A program made the position numbers and the translations under genes. A DNA stretch of 64,000 nt from Gymnopus androsaceus JB14 (Eukaryota; Basidiomycota; Agaricomycetes; Agaricales; Omphalotaceae), in contig ML769447.1 of the NCBI GenBank assembly GCA_009733575.1, positions 124,001 to 188,000 on the forward strand, in the 5' to 3' direction. The notes beneath the pieces are model-generated. The model saw only the letters and a program-made list of their open reading frames with translations, had not been told where the DNA came from and made no database searches. Of this stretch, positions 11,855 through 23,800 are shown in pieces; position 1 is the first letter of the stretch; each line of letters starts with the position of its first letter.

Positions 11855-14044
11855 ATGGCTCGTCAGCTTCTTCACTCTCTCTTCGCCCTTGCGGTTTTAT
11901 CAAGCGTCCAAGCTTACTTTCTGGTTGGAAACCGTGAGTCATTTCATGGTTTAATCGTTGTCATTGAACTAACGATTCTACAGGTGATGTACTTGTCACT
12001 GAGCGCCTCGATCCTATCCTTAGTCCAGGAAAAGTGTCCAGCCATACCCACTCTAGTAGGCTCAATGTTTTGAAACACATAATTAGGGCCCTCTGATGCT
12101 TTCGCAGTCTTGGGAGGTAGCAATTTCGGTATGAATGTTACCACTGCCCAGCTGAGGAAGAGCAAATGTACAACAATGCCGATCCAGCAGGACCATTCGA
12201 GCTATTGGTTCCCGGTATGTCTTGCAGTTTTCTCTGTCGGGAAAGACTTTACTCATATCAGATCCCAGACCCTTTACTTCCAGTACGCTAACAGTAACAC
12301 TGATTATGCTTTCTTCACTATCAATAACTTCCCTTATCAGGCATAAAAACGGGTCGTTCTCGGATGTGTCTGTGAGCAATGTCATGTAAGTTGCTATCGG
12401 ATTGCTGCTTCAAAGTCACTGACATTTCATGCAGCTGTACGTCGTGGCACATTCAATGCTCTCTTCCAAGCTCATACTCGGCTCCTCAATAGACTATCTC
12501 TACAATGACGCGGAAAACGGCAAACCCAATACAGTACAAGCCTTCCCTGATGACGTTAGTTCTTTTTTCTGCTAGTAGACAGTCGTCTAACTTTGTTTAA
12601 AAACTTAGTTCCGTATGATTTCTGGTACAATTCCATCGACTAGTAGCCTTCATTCACTTTACTCATGAAAATTGCATTGCAGGCGACATGACACTGAGAT
12701 CTTACAATGCCAGCAGCTACGCTCAACAAGCTATCACATTTTTGTGTTTGAACTTTAACGGAGTGTCAACAAAATACAATTTCCTTCCTCCCATTTCATG
12801 TCCCAGTGGTATTCGTGCTCAGATTGTACGCGTTGTTCAACTTCCTATCTCCCAGTAATGCTGATAAATCTCATTCAGAATTTCCCGATGTGCTGGGATG
12901 GCAAGGTACGACTTTTCCCTCGATTATCACGATTTTTTTCGTTGAGATTTTTCTCGCAGAACCTCGACTCTCCTGACCACAAGTCCCATGTTGCATTTCC
13001 ATCTGGAGGCCCTGACAGTGGGACATGTAATAACCCCGCTTACCCAGTTACCCTCCCGCGTATATTTATGGAGGTCAGTCTTCCGTATATTACTTCCATT
13101 CTTTCCATACTAAAGCGAAAGCAGGCTTACTTGAACACCGGTCCGTGGGACGCAATCCGTGGACTGATGCGTTGAACTCTACCCAGCCCTACGTGTAAGT
13201 CTTCTGGAATCGGCCAGAGTGGAGAATTAATGGTATTATAGATACTCTTACGGAGACCCTTTCGGCTACGGATACCACGCTGGTAAGTCTATAACCCAAC
13301 TTCCCCAGTAGCATTAAGCTCATGACAAGCACTATCCAGATTTTTACAATGGCTGGGACAGCGGTGTTCTTCAGAACGTGTTGAACAAGTGCGCATGTAG
13401 TGAGTATCTTACGTGTTTATCGTCTAGTGCTTGTCTGTAATACTCTTTGTCACAGCTTCCGCTGGTTTTGGCGATGCTACTTGCTGCGGTGATCTCGGTG
13501 TTTTCACTCTCAACACTTCTGGATCTTGCAATCTCACTCCAGTCGTCGATGAGAAAGGTATGTCAAGAATCCATCTTTTATGTATGTGTTTGTTGCTGAA
13601 TGGAAGCGTAGTCACCGGAACTATGCCTCATCTTCCCGGAAACAATCCTGTCCAGTATGGTCCCAAGGATGCCACCATCTACGCCGCTACCTCTGTGCCT
13701 GCCATTGTGTCGCCGGTATACGCGTACGTGCAAAGATCCTGAAGTCATTCTAACTAGTTCCTCATATCTCCTATAGGTACACTGGTGCTAGTCCGACTGC
13801 CACTGGCAGTATAGTGACGTCTGCATATGTAATCGCTGGTAGATCCGCTGCCACTGCTACTGCCGCAGCATTTGCATCCACTTCAACTCATTCTACGACT
13901 CCCGCTTTCGTTAGCAAAGAAAGCCTGACAATTCCGCCGGTCTCTTCATCTGTCGCTGACCCGGATGCAGCATCTCGCGCCTTGGTCTCCAAAGCTCGCC
14001 GTCACCACGCAGCCCATAAACGTCTCACTGTTGATGATTTTTAA
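11855..14044 (+). CDS. Secreted DUF1996-domain protein
   Basis: Protein of unknown biochemical role with a signal peptide (MARQLLHSLFALAVLSSVQA) followed by the DUF1996 hallmarks: DPILSPGKVSSHTHS, LGGSNFG, SSYWFP, LYFQHKNGSFSDV, IYYLYNDAENG, AFPDDFRMISGD, FPMCWDGK, SHVAFPSGG, YPVTLPRIFME, GDPFGYGYHADFYNGWD. A Ser/Thr/Ala-rich tail ends in a basic stretch. The gene has more than ten short introns. Two oddities: continuity of IYYLYND needs a 2-nt exon at 12435-12436 between introns 12386-12434 and 12437-12492; and the frame slips between TGPWDAIR and ALNSTQPYV (13141-13172), equal to one missing base. DUF1996 proteins are common in fungi and probably act outside the cell or in the wall; this is inference from the signal peptide. 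Confidence 0.85.
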
Positions 14045-15731
14045 ATGAACCGTCCACGCTCTTCTTTCACCTGTACAATCTTTGATTTCTGCTCTCGCAA
14101 CTCTCTCATCCGGTTACTTGATGTCACCTACTGTATCTGCTTTGAACCTCTCCTTGTCACTGCGTACAAGTTACTGCTGGCGGTTTACAGAGTTCTGTAC
14201 TTTTCGATCCACTGTATACCCACATTTCTCTCGAGTTAACATACCTCGTCCGCAGCGATGCAGGTCCTGGCCTGACCTGAATTTCTTTCATCCTTACTTG
14301 TACTACTATGACTTGATTTCTGTGATATACATGATTTCGCCGCTGCTACGTAGTGCTTTGGGAATAGATAGATAGATTACGCAGCGAAGTCTCCGTGGAG
14401 GAACCGCTGGAAGCGACAGGGTGTATTATCCAGTACTTACCTAGGAATATGATGCTTTTGGTGGATGCTTGTACATTACCCATAATTCTTAGGAATTGAG
14501 TTCTTAAAATGAACCAGGACTATAGCAAACCTGCGCGGTAGGATTGCTGAGCATCGCCGTAATCATTGTCCTGTCATGATCTCAACCTTCCAAGCTCCCC
14601 TCCTTGAGACAACCCTCTCTCCCTCATTCGATTAAATCACACCCTTCTCTTTCGTCTCTATCGGAGTACGGAGTACGGAGGGATACGATATACTTCAAGT
14701 GTCCAGCGAAAAAGGAATCATCGCCGTCTCGTCTTGGACCTGTCATCCCCGCTTTGGCATACAGCTACGAAAGCAGTTCAGGCTGCTCCAAAACATTCGA
14801 ATCGGGACCCTACCTCTCTTCCATCCACCTCTTGCAGTCTCGTCAACATCTGCAGCAGCGTGTGCCTATTACGGAGCTGAGGGAGCACATGCGCGATCGC
14901 GCGCAGACCCAGCCAAAATATCGAACCCATTTGGGACATCCATCGGCCATATTATAGCGCTCTAAGTAAAGACATAACTTCGAGTCTTAGGTTGGATTTC
15001 TTTCCATGGAAGCGTCTTCTCCGACGTTCTATTCTTGCTGCCTCCGCTAGAACCAGAACGGCATCTTCAACGTCGTCCAATAACTAGGGTTCACCTGACA
15101 TCGTTGACCAACTTGAAGAAATATTGTGCGAGGATAAATTTGAGTCGCGGGGAACAACCTTCGTATTCGAATCCAATGAAATCCAAGTTGCGGCTGGCGT
15201 TGGCTAGGGCGGCTGGTGGCACTAGCGGGATGGATGCGAGGGTTGATAAAGGGTATGTTTATCGGGGAGAGGGTAGTATGGTGATTCGGAACGTGAAGTT
15301 TCGCATGAGGAGGTTGAGCAGTGGGTTGAGGGATTTTTGTTACGAGTAAGCTCATGTCGTAAGCTCCGGCGTATGTTTTCTATGACGGTAGATTTCACGG
15401 AATATTCTGCCCGTTACTTTGATGGAGCGTACTCCATTTACTATACATCCTACTCTGTCTACCTACTCTCCGGAGACATTTCTACCATACATTCCTACTC
15501 TAAAAGTCAGCTAGAAGTCCTTTTTCGGAGGAAGTCTCCGGAATGAGGGGTATCCGGTCACTCCCGCCCCAAGATATTATGAGCACTGGTGACATATATG
15601 ACCGTGACACTGCGCGCCGGCGCGTCGCGCATCACGCCATGCATACCATCTCCTAACTGATATTGTTCCAGTGAGTGCCAGCCCAATGTGAGCGCATTTC
15701 CTGAAGGTGTGTCCATTGAATAATTCTTTAA
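14045..15731. other. Intergenic region without a recognised gene
   Basis: About 1.7 kb downstream of the DUF1996 gene. Open frames up to about 115 codons exist (14604-14957 and 15035-15349 on plus) but overlap others in opposite frames and show no domain. A short tandem (GGAGTAC twice, 14663-14680) and a GC-rich stretch around 15610-15640 are the only visible structure. Confidence 0.4.
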
Positions 15732-16029
15732 TCGGATTTAATCCTAGAAGGATTACAGAAGTCTAATCAGTAAAGGTAAACCCAATGCGATGCGAGCGTA
15801 CCTGTACGGGACCCACCTAGCGAGGTCGAAAGTGGTTCCGTCGCAAACAGGTGAGTCTCAGAGCGCTGAGCCGTGCGGCGTGCTAACCCCTGTTTACAGG
15901 AGTCGCTTATATATACCCGGCGCTGGTGAGACGGGGGTCCCAGAGTCTTCTCCGTCTCACCAGGTATGCTGAAACTTAATTTACTCATTCACTCATAGTC
16001 CTCTCCGTTGCACTAGTCTATTTCTTTAT
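15732..16029 (+). repeat. Split direct repeat A1 of the DIRS-order element
   Basis: 298 bp, nearly identical to A2 (18375-18678). It contains a TATA-like stretch (TTATATATAC near 15906) and a canonical 49-bp intron-like segment (15851-15899: GTGAGT, GCTAAC branch site, TTTACAG). It therefore may act as promoter and spliced leader. Confidence 0.85.
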
Positions 16030-16052
16030 CCGACATCTCAGAGGCGTACAGG

Positions 16053-17261
16053 TTGATCCCGCTGCACCCTCTTTGGCAGATTAAACAGGTCGCTACGTCG
16101 AACCTGCCTACGAAGAACGAGTTGAGAATTGGGGAGATGACGGTGGTCAGGAAAAGGAACGTTGATTGGTGCGCCACGTTTGGTAATTGCGGATCACCGA
16201 GGATTTGGATGACATTCGCCGGACTCGTGATCTGGATTGCCATTAACGTAATGTTCATCCTCCTCCTCTTCATCTACATGGATGACGCGTTCGGCTGGGA
16301 AGAGGAGGGGAACTTGACCTACTACGCGCCCTACGATGTCATGATGCCTAGGAAGCAGGCCGAGCTACTTGAACTCTATGACTACCTTGGCATCCCTCAC
16401 AAACGCAAGAAGCAGGTCTGGGGCCTGACTCTACCAATAATTGGCTACGAAGTCGATCCGAACGCGATGACGGTGACCATGCCTCCTGAGTCCAAACAGG
16501 AACTGGCTGTCTTCGTACAGGACTTCATAGACACGCCAAATCGTCGACAGTCACTTCACGAATTCCAGAAGCTAGCCGGCTGGCTCAACTGGTCTTTCAA
16601 CGTTTTTCCCCTCATGAAACCGTGCCTTTCGAACGTCTATGATAAGATGAAAGGCAAGTCAAAGCAGAACGCGCTCGTGTACCTGAACGAGCCTATCAAG
16701 TCTGATTTACGGTGGTTTTTAAATCACGTTGAGAATTCTTCTGGCGTTTATCTTTTCGATGGTATTGATTGGAACCCGTTCACAGAATGCGACTTCACTA
16801 TTTTCTGCGATGCTTGTCTAGAAGGCATGGGCTTCTACGTACCCGAGCTTAGGCTGGGTTTCTATTGTCCCGTGCCCAAAGATTTGTTGGGTCGCATTAT
16901 TCTTTTCTACGAAGCACTTTGCGTGGTCAGTGCGATTCACTACTATGGCTCCACCATGCGCGCCGATACCTCCCTTCGACGGCAACTCCGTTTAACGGTC
17001 TTCACTGACAGTCAGAACACTGTCGACATCTTCAATACCCTATCCGCATCCCCTGCTTTTAACTCTCTTCTCCGCGCTGCAGTTGATGACTTCATTGCTT
17101 TTGACATTGATGTTCGCGTCCTTCATGTTAAAGGTGATCAGAATTCCGTAGCGGACGCCATTTCGCGCAACGCGTTTGCGAGAGCTCACGAGCTCGTACC
17201 CGGTCTACATATAGACTCTTTCCTACCCCCTCCGGATTGGTTGGGGGCGGCGTCGAAATGA
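16053..17261 (+). pseudogene. Reverse transcriptase (C-terminal part) and RNase H of the DIRS-order element
   Basis: Would copy the element's RNA into DNA. Seen: RT motif ATFGNCGSP and the active-site FIYMDDAFGW (about residues 70-80), the connection region, then an RNase H domain with its acidic set: TIFCDACLEGMG, YEALCVVSAIH, TVFTDSQNTVDIF and HVKGDQNSVADAISRN. The fingers and first palm motifs are absent and the frame begins just inside A1's end, so the 5' half has been deleted; the nominal first codon at 16053 is not a real start. The stop overlaps the recombinase start (ATGA, 17258-17261). Confidence 0.82.
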
Positions 17262-18247
17262 ATCTGGGAACAACTCGGTCTAGGCAGCCTCGTAGGGAAG
17301 CCTGGACCACGGAGCGATTGATACACAAACGAGCTATTGCTCTGGGTTCCTCAATCGACTCCACCACCTCTCTCACTTACAGTTCCGCTCTCAACTCTTA
17401 CATTGAATTCTGCAAAATTCATTCCTTCCCAATTGCACCCATGGCCGATACTCTCAGTTTTTACACCGTTTTCATGTGCCATCACATTGAACCAAGATCT
17501 GTCGACTCTTATTTATCAGGAATCTGCAACCAGCTTGAACCCTACTTCCCCGATATACGCAAAATTCGCCGTTCAGAGCTTGTTGCTCGCACACTAGAAG
17601 GGTGCAAACGACTAAAGAGCAAGCCCGTTAATTGAAAACTACCTCTCGGTCGCGATCTCTTACGTTCAGTAGCCTCAAAACTTGATTCATCACCATCATA
17701 CGACAATGTTCTCTGGGCAACAATGCTCTTCACAGGTTTCTATGGGCTTCTTCGTCTAGGCGAAATGTGCTGTGCAGATGTTGCCGCTAAACGCAATCCA
17801 CGCAAATACTGCCAAAGACTTTCTGCTTCGACAACTGACAGCCAATACTCCTTCACGCTTCAATCTCACAAGGCGGACAGGTTTTTTGAGGGGAATCGAG
17901 TGATAATCACTGATTCCTTGGCTTTAACGCTCTTTCGAAAATATCTACATCTCCGAGATAATGCCTGCCCGCTGAACCCCTTCCTATGGATCAGAGCAGA
18001 TGGCCGAGTCCCGAAACGGTCCTTCTTCATGCTTAGACTTCGCAAACACATCCCGGACTCGAGCTATGCGGGTCAGTCGATGCGCGCAGGTGGAGCTACA
18101 GCTCTGGCTGAAGATGGAGCACCTCCACATGTGATCCAAGCGACCGGACGTTGGAGTTCAGCTACTTTCCAGATTTACATTCGCAAGAATCCTACGCTGC
18201 TGCACGCAATGCTCCAGAGTCGACAGCGAGACGCCCCTTCCATCTAA
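17258..18247 (+). pseudogene. Tyrosine recombinase of the DIRS-order element, one in-frame stop
   Basis: Integrase of the phage-type tyrosine recombinase family, used by DIRS elements in place of a DDE integrase. Seen: N-terminal SAM-like helical region (17258-17632), YGLLRLGEM with the first catalytic Arg, QSMRAGGATALAEDGAPP with the second Arg, and GRWSSATFQIYIRKNP with the candidate nucleophile Tyr. One TGA at 17633-17635 interrupts an otherwise continuous frame between KPVN and KLPLGRDLL; a CGA to TGA transition explains it most simply. The start ATG overlaps the upstream stop as ATGA, suggesting reinitiation coupling. Confidence 0.82.
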
Positions 18248-18293
18248 TTCTCATCATCTTCATTTCCCAACTCATTTCCTTTTACCCTTTATA

Positions 18294-18374
18294 CCCACTT
18301 CGGAGCGTCTCCCAATACACGCGGGCCCCCCGGGGTTGATTTTGCCTAATCTGAAGGTCAACTGAGCTGATTAG
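18294..18374 (+). repeat. Split direct repeat B1
   Basis: 81 bp, directly adjoining A2. Nearly identical to B2 (18766-18846); the only visible change is CC to TT in the stretch TTTGCCTAATCTG. The B1-A2 junction mimics a circular junction, the form through which these elements integrate. Confidence 0.82.
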
Positions 18375-18678
18375 TCGGATTTAATCCTAGAAGGATTACA
18401 GAAGTCTAATCAGTAAAGGTAAACCCAATGCGATGCGAGCGTACCTGTACGGGACCCACCTAGCGAGGTCGAAAGTGGTTCCGTCACAAACAGGTGAGTC
18501 TCAGAGCGCTGAGCCATGCGGCGTGCTAACCCCTGTTTACAGGAGTCGCTTATATATACCCGGCGCTGGTGAGACGGGGGTCCCAGAGTCTTCTCCATCT
18601 CACCAGGTATGTGCTGAAACTTACTTAATTTACTCATTCACTCATAGTCCTCTCCGTTGCACTAGTCTATTTCTTTAT
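18375..18678 (+). repeat. Split direct repeat A2
   Basis: 304-bp partner of A1, with small insertions near the end (GTATGTGCTG against GTATGCTG). Three substitutions relative to A1 (CGTCGCAA/CGTCACAA, GCCGTG/GCCATG, TCCGTC/TCCATC) are all CpG to CpA. It retains the intron-like segment at 18494-18542. Confidence 0.83.
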
Positions 18679-18765
18679 TCGCGCTACCCTCCCACCTTCT
18701 CCCTATTTGTTTTGTTTTATTTGATAGTACACTACACACGGTACTTATGTAGATATGTACGACGC

Positions 18766-18846
18766 CCCACTTCGGAGCGTCTCCCAATACACGCGGGCCC
18801 CCCGGGGTTGATTTTGTTTAATCTGAAGGTCAACTGAGCTGATTAG
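18766..18846 (+). repeat. Split direct repeat B2 (3' end of the element)
   Basis: 81-bp copy of B1 ending GATTAG, which defines the right terminus. About 87 bp of non-repeated sequence separate it from A2. Confidence 0.82.
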
Positions 18847-20805
18847 ACTCTTTTATAGCTCGCGAGTCACTGGCACACTGACTCAGGGGAAGAGGAAATC
18901 ATTCAATAATTTCAATTATTCAAATTTTTTTCAAAGAAATCCACCCCATTATTTCAAGTCACTGAATACTGGACCTAAAGTGCCTGGGTTTTATGTGTTA
19001 CGGTGAGAACTTCAAAAAGTGGAGTTCTCAGGCCAAAAATTAGCGTTACGGAAAAATTTTCTGGTGTTTTTTGGGGCATTTTGGGGCATTTTTTGGAATT
19101 TTAAGTTACTATTTTGCAAAATTCAAAGTTCCTTGAACCCCGTTATGCGTTACAATTTTCAAAATGACCAAGTTCCCAGGGACCGTGTTACGGTTACGGG
19201 AACTTTAGGTCGTAATTATACAGTACATGTTTTGAGAGTCCCACAAGAGAGTGTCGGTAATGGTAAATATTATTATCGCTGTAGGTATGATATATGATTC
19301 GTAGCAAGGAGAGTCACGCGAAAAGCGCCCATGGGCACTCCATTTCCGCCACCGAGTCCCGGCCGATGCCGAAAATCCTAGCCTCAGTGTCGCGAGTCGC
19401 GATAATAACAGCGGCAAATAGGTTGCAAGCCTAATTACATAGAAGGCTCAGTAAATTGGTATATTGCAGTGGAAATACTAATTTTAGAGTACTTTCACAA
19501 AAACTGAGTAGGTTCACATCGACGAAGTACATTTTGATGTAAGAATAAGCCGGGAGAGTAGGAAATTGAGTAGGGATAGAATTTTCCGTGAAAATTATAT
19601 GAGCTCAGTTTTCGTGGAAAATTCTACTCCTACTCATTTACCTACTTTCTTGAGCATACTCTTACATCAAAACCTACTGTGTCATTCATCAACCTACTCA
19701 TTTCAATAAATGTATGCCATAAAAACTTATTTTCTATGTTCTGGACCACATTTTACTGTCCAGTGTCCAATATTTTTGGCACCTAAAACATTGCCTTAGA
19801 GAATTTTCACCTATACTACCTTAGAGATCTAGAGAGAAATATCCTTCATATGTTAATTTGGACTTCAATCAATTTGCAATTTTGACAATCTCCTCTTTCT
19901 TGAAACTGCAGTGCTTTCCACTCTCAAAAGCTGAAAACTCTCGACGCGATGATGTGCTGCAGCAACACATATGTCACCGTTCAGCACCATGACTCAAAAT
20001 TAATTATTTGTAGGCCAGATGTGGCCGAACAGCTCCCTCTAAACTGGGAATTTCTCCAAAAGAGGTATCATGGGGAGTAGGAATGATAACAAAGAGTAAA
20101 CATAGACGGAATAGAATGTAAGCAGACCAAGTAAGACCCATCAAAGTAACGGGTAGAATATTTCACGAAAAATAACGTCATAAAATTAATGTCATAGTTT
20201 TCATTACTATACTTTTAACAACTCTTCCATATATTGTACTTTTGATCTAGTTTACTCAACACTCATTTCATCATAGTTTTTGTCAAATAACTGTACGACA
20301 GGATACTCTGATTCCAGGTAGTGTTGATATCAAAGTAATATATTCTATCGAACTATACATGAACACTTCTCGTAGTCTCCACTTGTTTGTATCACCATCC
20401 ATGCACTCCACTGTTATTGTCTCGCAGACTGTAGGCAATTCGAGTCCAAGTGGGCTTCTATACACACACTGTATGTAGAAGATGCATTCTGAATGTGTAA
20501 TCCTTGGGAGCGTTTCGCAGTAGTATGATATCTTCAGAACACTACACTCGTTGTGGGCCTGAACGCTACAACAACATTAGATTTCCGCATTTTTTCAAGT
20601 CACGGAAATCTTCAATTACTGTGCAAAGGTGTGGTCTATATCTACTTTTTTTAGTGCACAATGACTCTGTAACGATCATTCCCGAATCGGGTGGGAAAAA
20701 GAACGCTTTGACTCTTCGGTCCGCTCTCCGCTTTAGCGCGCTAGCTTTCTTTCTTCGTTCTTTCATCTTGGTCTTGCCTCTATTATAACCTCCCAAACTT
20801 AATCC
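18847..20805. other. AT-rich intergenic region with a foldback MITE
   Basis: About 2 kb with no recognisable gene. It contains A/T-rich low-complexity sequence, a TTTTGGGGCA-type tandem near 19065-19095, and the hairpin element listed separately. The last 300 bp form the upstream region of the regulator starting at 20806. Confidence 0.5.
19503..19704. repeat. Foldback MITE-like inverted repeat
   Basis: About 200 bp that fold back almost end to end. The left arm holds ACTGAGTAGG, TTTTGATGTAAGA, GTAGGAAATTGAGTAGG and AGAATTTTCC; the right arm carries their complements in reverse order, around a short loop near 19600. No ORF. Probably a non-autonomous DNA transposon; the family is not identifiable and no clear target-site duplication is visible. 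Confidence 0.65.
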
Positions 20806-23800
20806 ATGACTGAAAATGGGCGGAAACGGTCCAGAACATCCCAAGCATGCGATGTCTGTCGACGAAGGAAGGGTGAGCTCTTATTCTTTCGTTTCTAGGC
20901 ATCTTGATGACCTTTTGCCATCCCAGTTCGATGTGGGTCTACCCCAAGATCTCAGGATTTGCTTCACCAATTTAATTCAAAGGTGATAGTGCAAGCATGC
21001 CTGGAAATGTCTGTACGGAATGCATAAAATGGAAGGCTAATTGTACGCATAACATGTCGCAAAGGGTGCGTGTCCAGTAACGTCGAGACTGTCTAGAATG
21101 CTCACACCTAATTTCTAGAAACGAGGGCCTAAATCAGGGCAAGTACCCTTCTTCTGCAGCCAATCTCAGTAAATCAACGATTCAGCAGGCCGTCTCAAAA
21201 ACCTTCCTTACCAAGGGTGAAATTGAACGATGTAGTCTCTTCTATCGTCGATTCTGTTGACTCCTACGCACTTCCTGAAGATTTAGAGCTTGTCCGAACT
21301 TTGGTCATCGACTTTGCTCTCCACATTCGCTCCTTGGAAGCAGAGTTGAAACACGTTGACAGTGATACTAAAGCTACACCCTGTGGTCTTGGTAGCACTG
21401 TAGCATGGCGGTACAATGACCCTGGAGATATGGACAGTGATGGCGACGATGATCCCGATACATTAGCCGTCCGTTTTGAGGATCTCTCTCTCAAGAGACA
21501 CTATGGCAACTCTTCAACCCATCAATTTCTCCAGAACGCGCTCGACATCAAAAGCCAACTCACTGGAGAGCATAAACCGATGGTCACTATTGACAAGCGC
21601 CTTCGTTTCTGGGAAATACCTCAGGCAAGTGAAGTGACTGGTTAATGAAATATAATCTGACATTTCGTTAGTGGCAAGCCTATCCCGAGTTCAACTACCC
21701 ACCTTTTGTCTTTCCAGATGACGATCTGATTCATAACCTCATTGATCTTTATTTCTCGAAAATAAATCCTTACTTCCCAATGCTTTACCGAAAGGTAGTG
21801 GAGAAATCGGTTTCGGAACGTCTGCATCACAGTAATAAAGGATTCGGTGCACTCCTTCTGATGCTGTGCAGCCTAGCCTCACAGCATTCAGAAGATCCAC
21901 GAACCTTGTTCGAGGGAACAGCGTCCGAGCATTCTAAAGGCTGGAAATACTTTCGTCAGATACAGCTCATTCACCGTGGATTTGAACAGCCGCCGTCGAT
22001 ATACGAATACCAACTTTATCCAGTAAGTCTACAGCTTCTTATCAGTAACCACAAAATAACGATACTAGCTAGCATCGCTGTATCTTCATACAACGAGTGT
22101 TGCCGGTGCACCATACTTCCTCGTCTCGCTAGGAATTCGTACTGCTCACCAACGAGGCGTTCACGAACGAGGATTCGCTGTCAAAGATAATCCTATCGAA
22201 ACCGAGTTATGGAAACGCGCATTGTGGTGCCTGATAGTATTCGACATATATGGCTCGACTACTTTGGGAAGACCGCGAGCGACCACTACTGAAGAGTGAG
22301 TTTTACCATTCTCTATCTCTTCGAAATGTCGCTGAGCATGCGGTATTGAATAGTTTTGATGTGGAGTTTCCGCGAGAGTTCGCCGACGATGAGTCTTGGA
22401 AAACGGCAGATCTGGGCAAACATTCGACATTGTCGTTTTGGATACACTATCTCAAGCTGACAGATATAATTGGCTTTGCACATAGAGCTCTTGTGAGTTA
22501 AACTGCTTCATGCAACCAAAGCTACGTGTCGCTGATAAAAGCCGATTCCAGTATTCCGTCAAATCTTCATCTTCGGTACACGGGGATGATATCAGCTCTA
22601 GGTCAGACTGGAATAGGGAAGTTGTCATTAAAGTAGATGCGGCGCTGAGCAATTGGGTCGATTCGATTCCTGAGCATTGTAAGTTTCTTCGCCCACTGCG
22701 CTCGGCACCCATAGTCTCATCCAAAACCCAGTGAAATGGAATCCGCAAGGCATACATGAAATATTTTTTCAGCAGTCGGTTATGCTCTATACGACGTATT
22801 TTTGGGCTCAATTCTTCGTGCACAAATATTTCATACCTCGTCCTGGCCAGTCCGACTTGGATGCCTATGCAACGTTTCCGTCTCTTACCATCTGTGTAAA
22901 TGCGGCACGATCTTCGCTAGCGATATTAGAGGTATATCATCGTCGGGATCCTTTTGTGCCGCAACCTCTTTTGATAGTAAGTACTTAATTCGCTCAGTCA
23001 CTCACACAGTCGACCAATGAGAGTTTGAACTGTCATAGGGAGCTCATTTCGATTCAGCTGTAGTTTTGCTATTGAATATGTGGAGAGGTTTGCGAAACAT
23101 GGTTGTATTAGACCCAAGTAAGGAGATGGAAGATGTTCATAGGTGTATACGTATGCTAAGCGCGTATGAAGAACGGTAACGTCCTATTTTACCTTGAATG
23201 TGGTATAAATATTAATTATACGTACTTTCAATTAGATACCAAGTCGCGGGACGTTTGTGGTGCGTATTTTGGTTGAACTACGTATATTCGTCATATTCGT
23301 CTAACCTTCTTTACCTGCAGTGATGTTTTGAAGAGTGTTATTACTGTAGGCCAGCCGCCAATGCGTTCCTTGAAGCACACAAGAACGTCGGCGAAGTCTT
23401 CCGTTGTATCTTCGAATGAACTCACTCTAGAGGAAACTGGTTCGCAAAGAGTCGGCATGAGCTCTCAAGATCGGCCAGGTCCCGGTCTATCCCAACTTGA
23501 CAAAAGTGAGGATGGTGGCGATGTTGCGTACCACCGCTCACATGAGCTCAACACTGTACCTCTAAACAGCTCTTGCGACCCTACCTCAATTATAGCAGGC
23601 GAGCTTCAGTCATGTCCAACGCAACTCGATCGCAATGACGACCCTTCAAGTCTCATCCTTCCATACCACTCGTACGAACTCGGCACATTACCTTTATACA
23701 ACAGCTCTTGTAACCCTGCCCCTGAGGCCCTCGGTGGCCACTATCCCGATTTTGCGGCTAATCCGCTAGGTTCTGGTTTTTTCGATGAAGCGCTTCTCCA

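Larger units (their letters stand above)
15732..18846 (+). mobile_element. DIRS-order (tyrosine recombinase) retrotransposon with split direct repeats, internally deleted
   Basis: A 3.1-kb element laid out A1 - ORFs - B1A2 - B2, the split direct repeat pattern known for PAT/Ngaro-like members of the DIRS order. A repeats are 15732-16029 and 18375-18678; B repeats are 18294-18374 and 18766-18846. It encodes the C-terminal half of a reverse transcriptase with RNase H, overlapped by a tyrosine recombinase. The gag-like ORF and the N-terminal RT are missing, so the copy is non-autonomous. No target-site duplication is seen, as expected for recombinase-integrated elements. A/B copies differ mainly by C/T or G/A transitions. 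Confidence 0.85.

Noticed and set aside
15035..15349. A 104-codon plus-strand ORF as a gene
   Set aside because: Overlapped by an equally long minus-strand ORF and lacking recognisable motifs or upstream exons.
15732..18846. Classical LTR retrotransposon with the A repeats as LTRs
   Set aside because: A second repeat pair (B) follows the A1-body-B1A2-B2 order, and the element encodes a tyrosine recombinase instead of a DDE integrase and protease.
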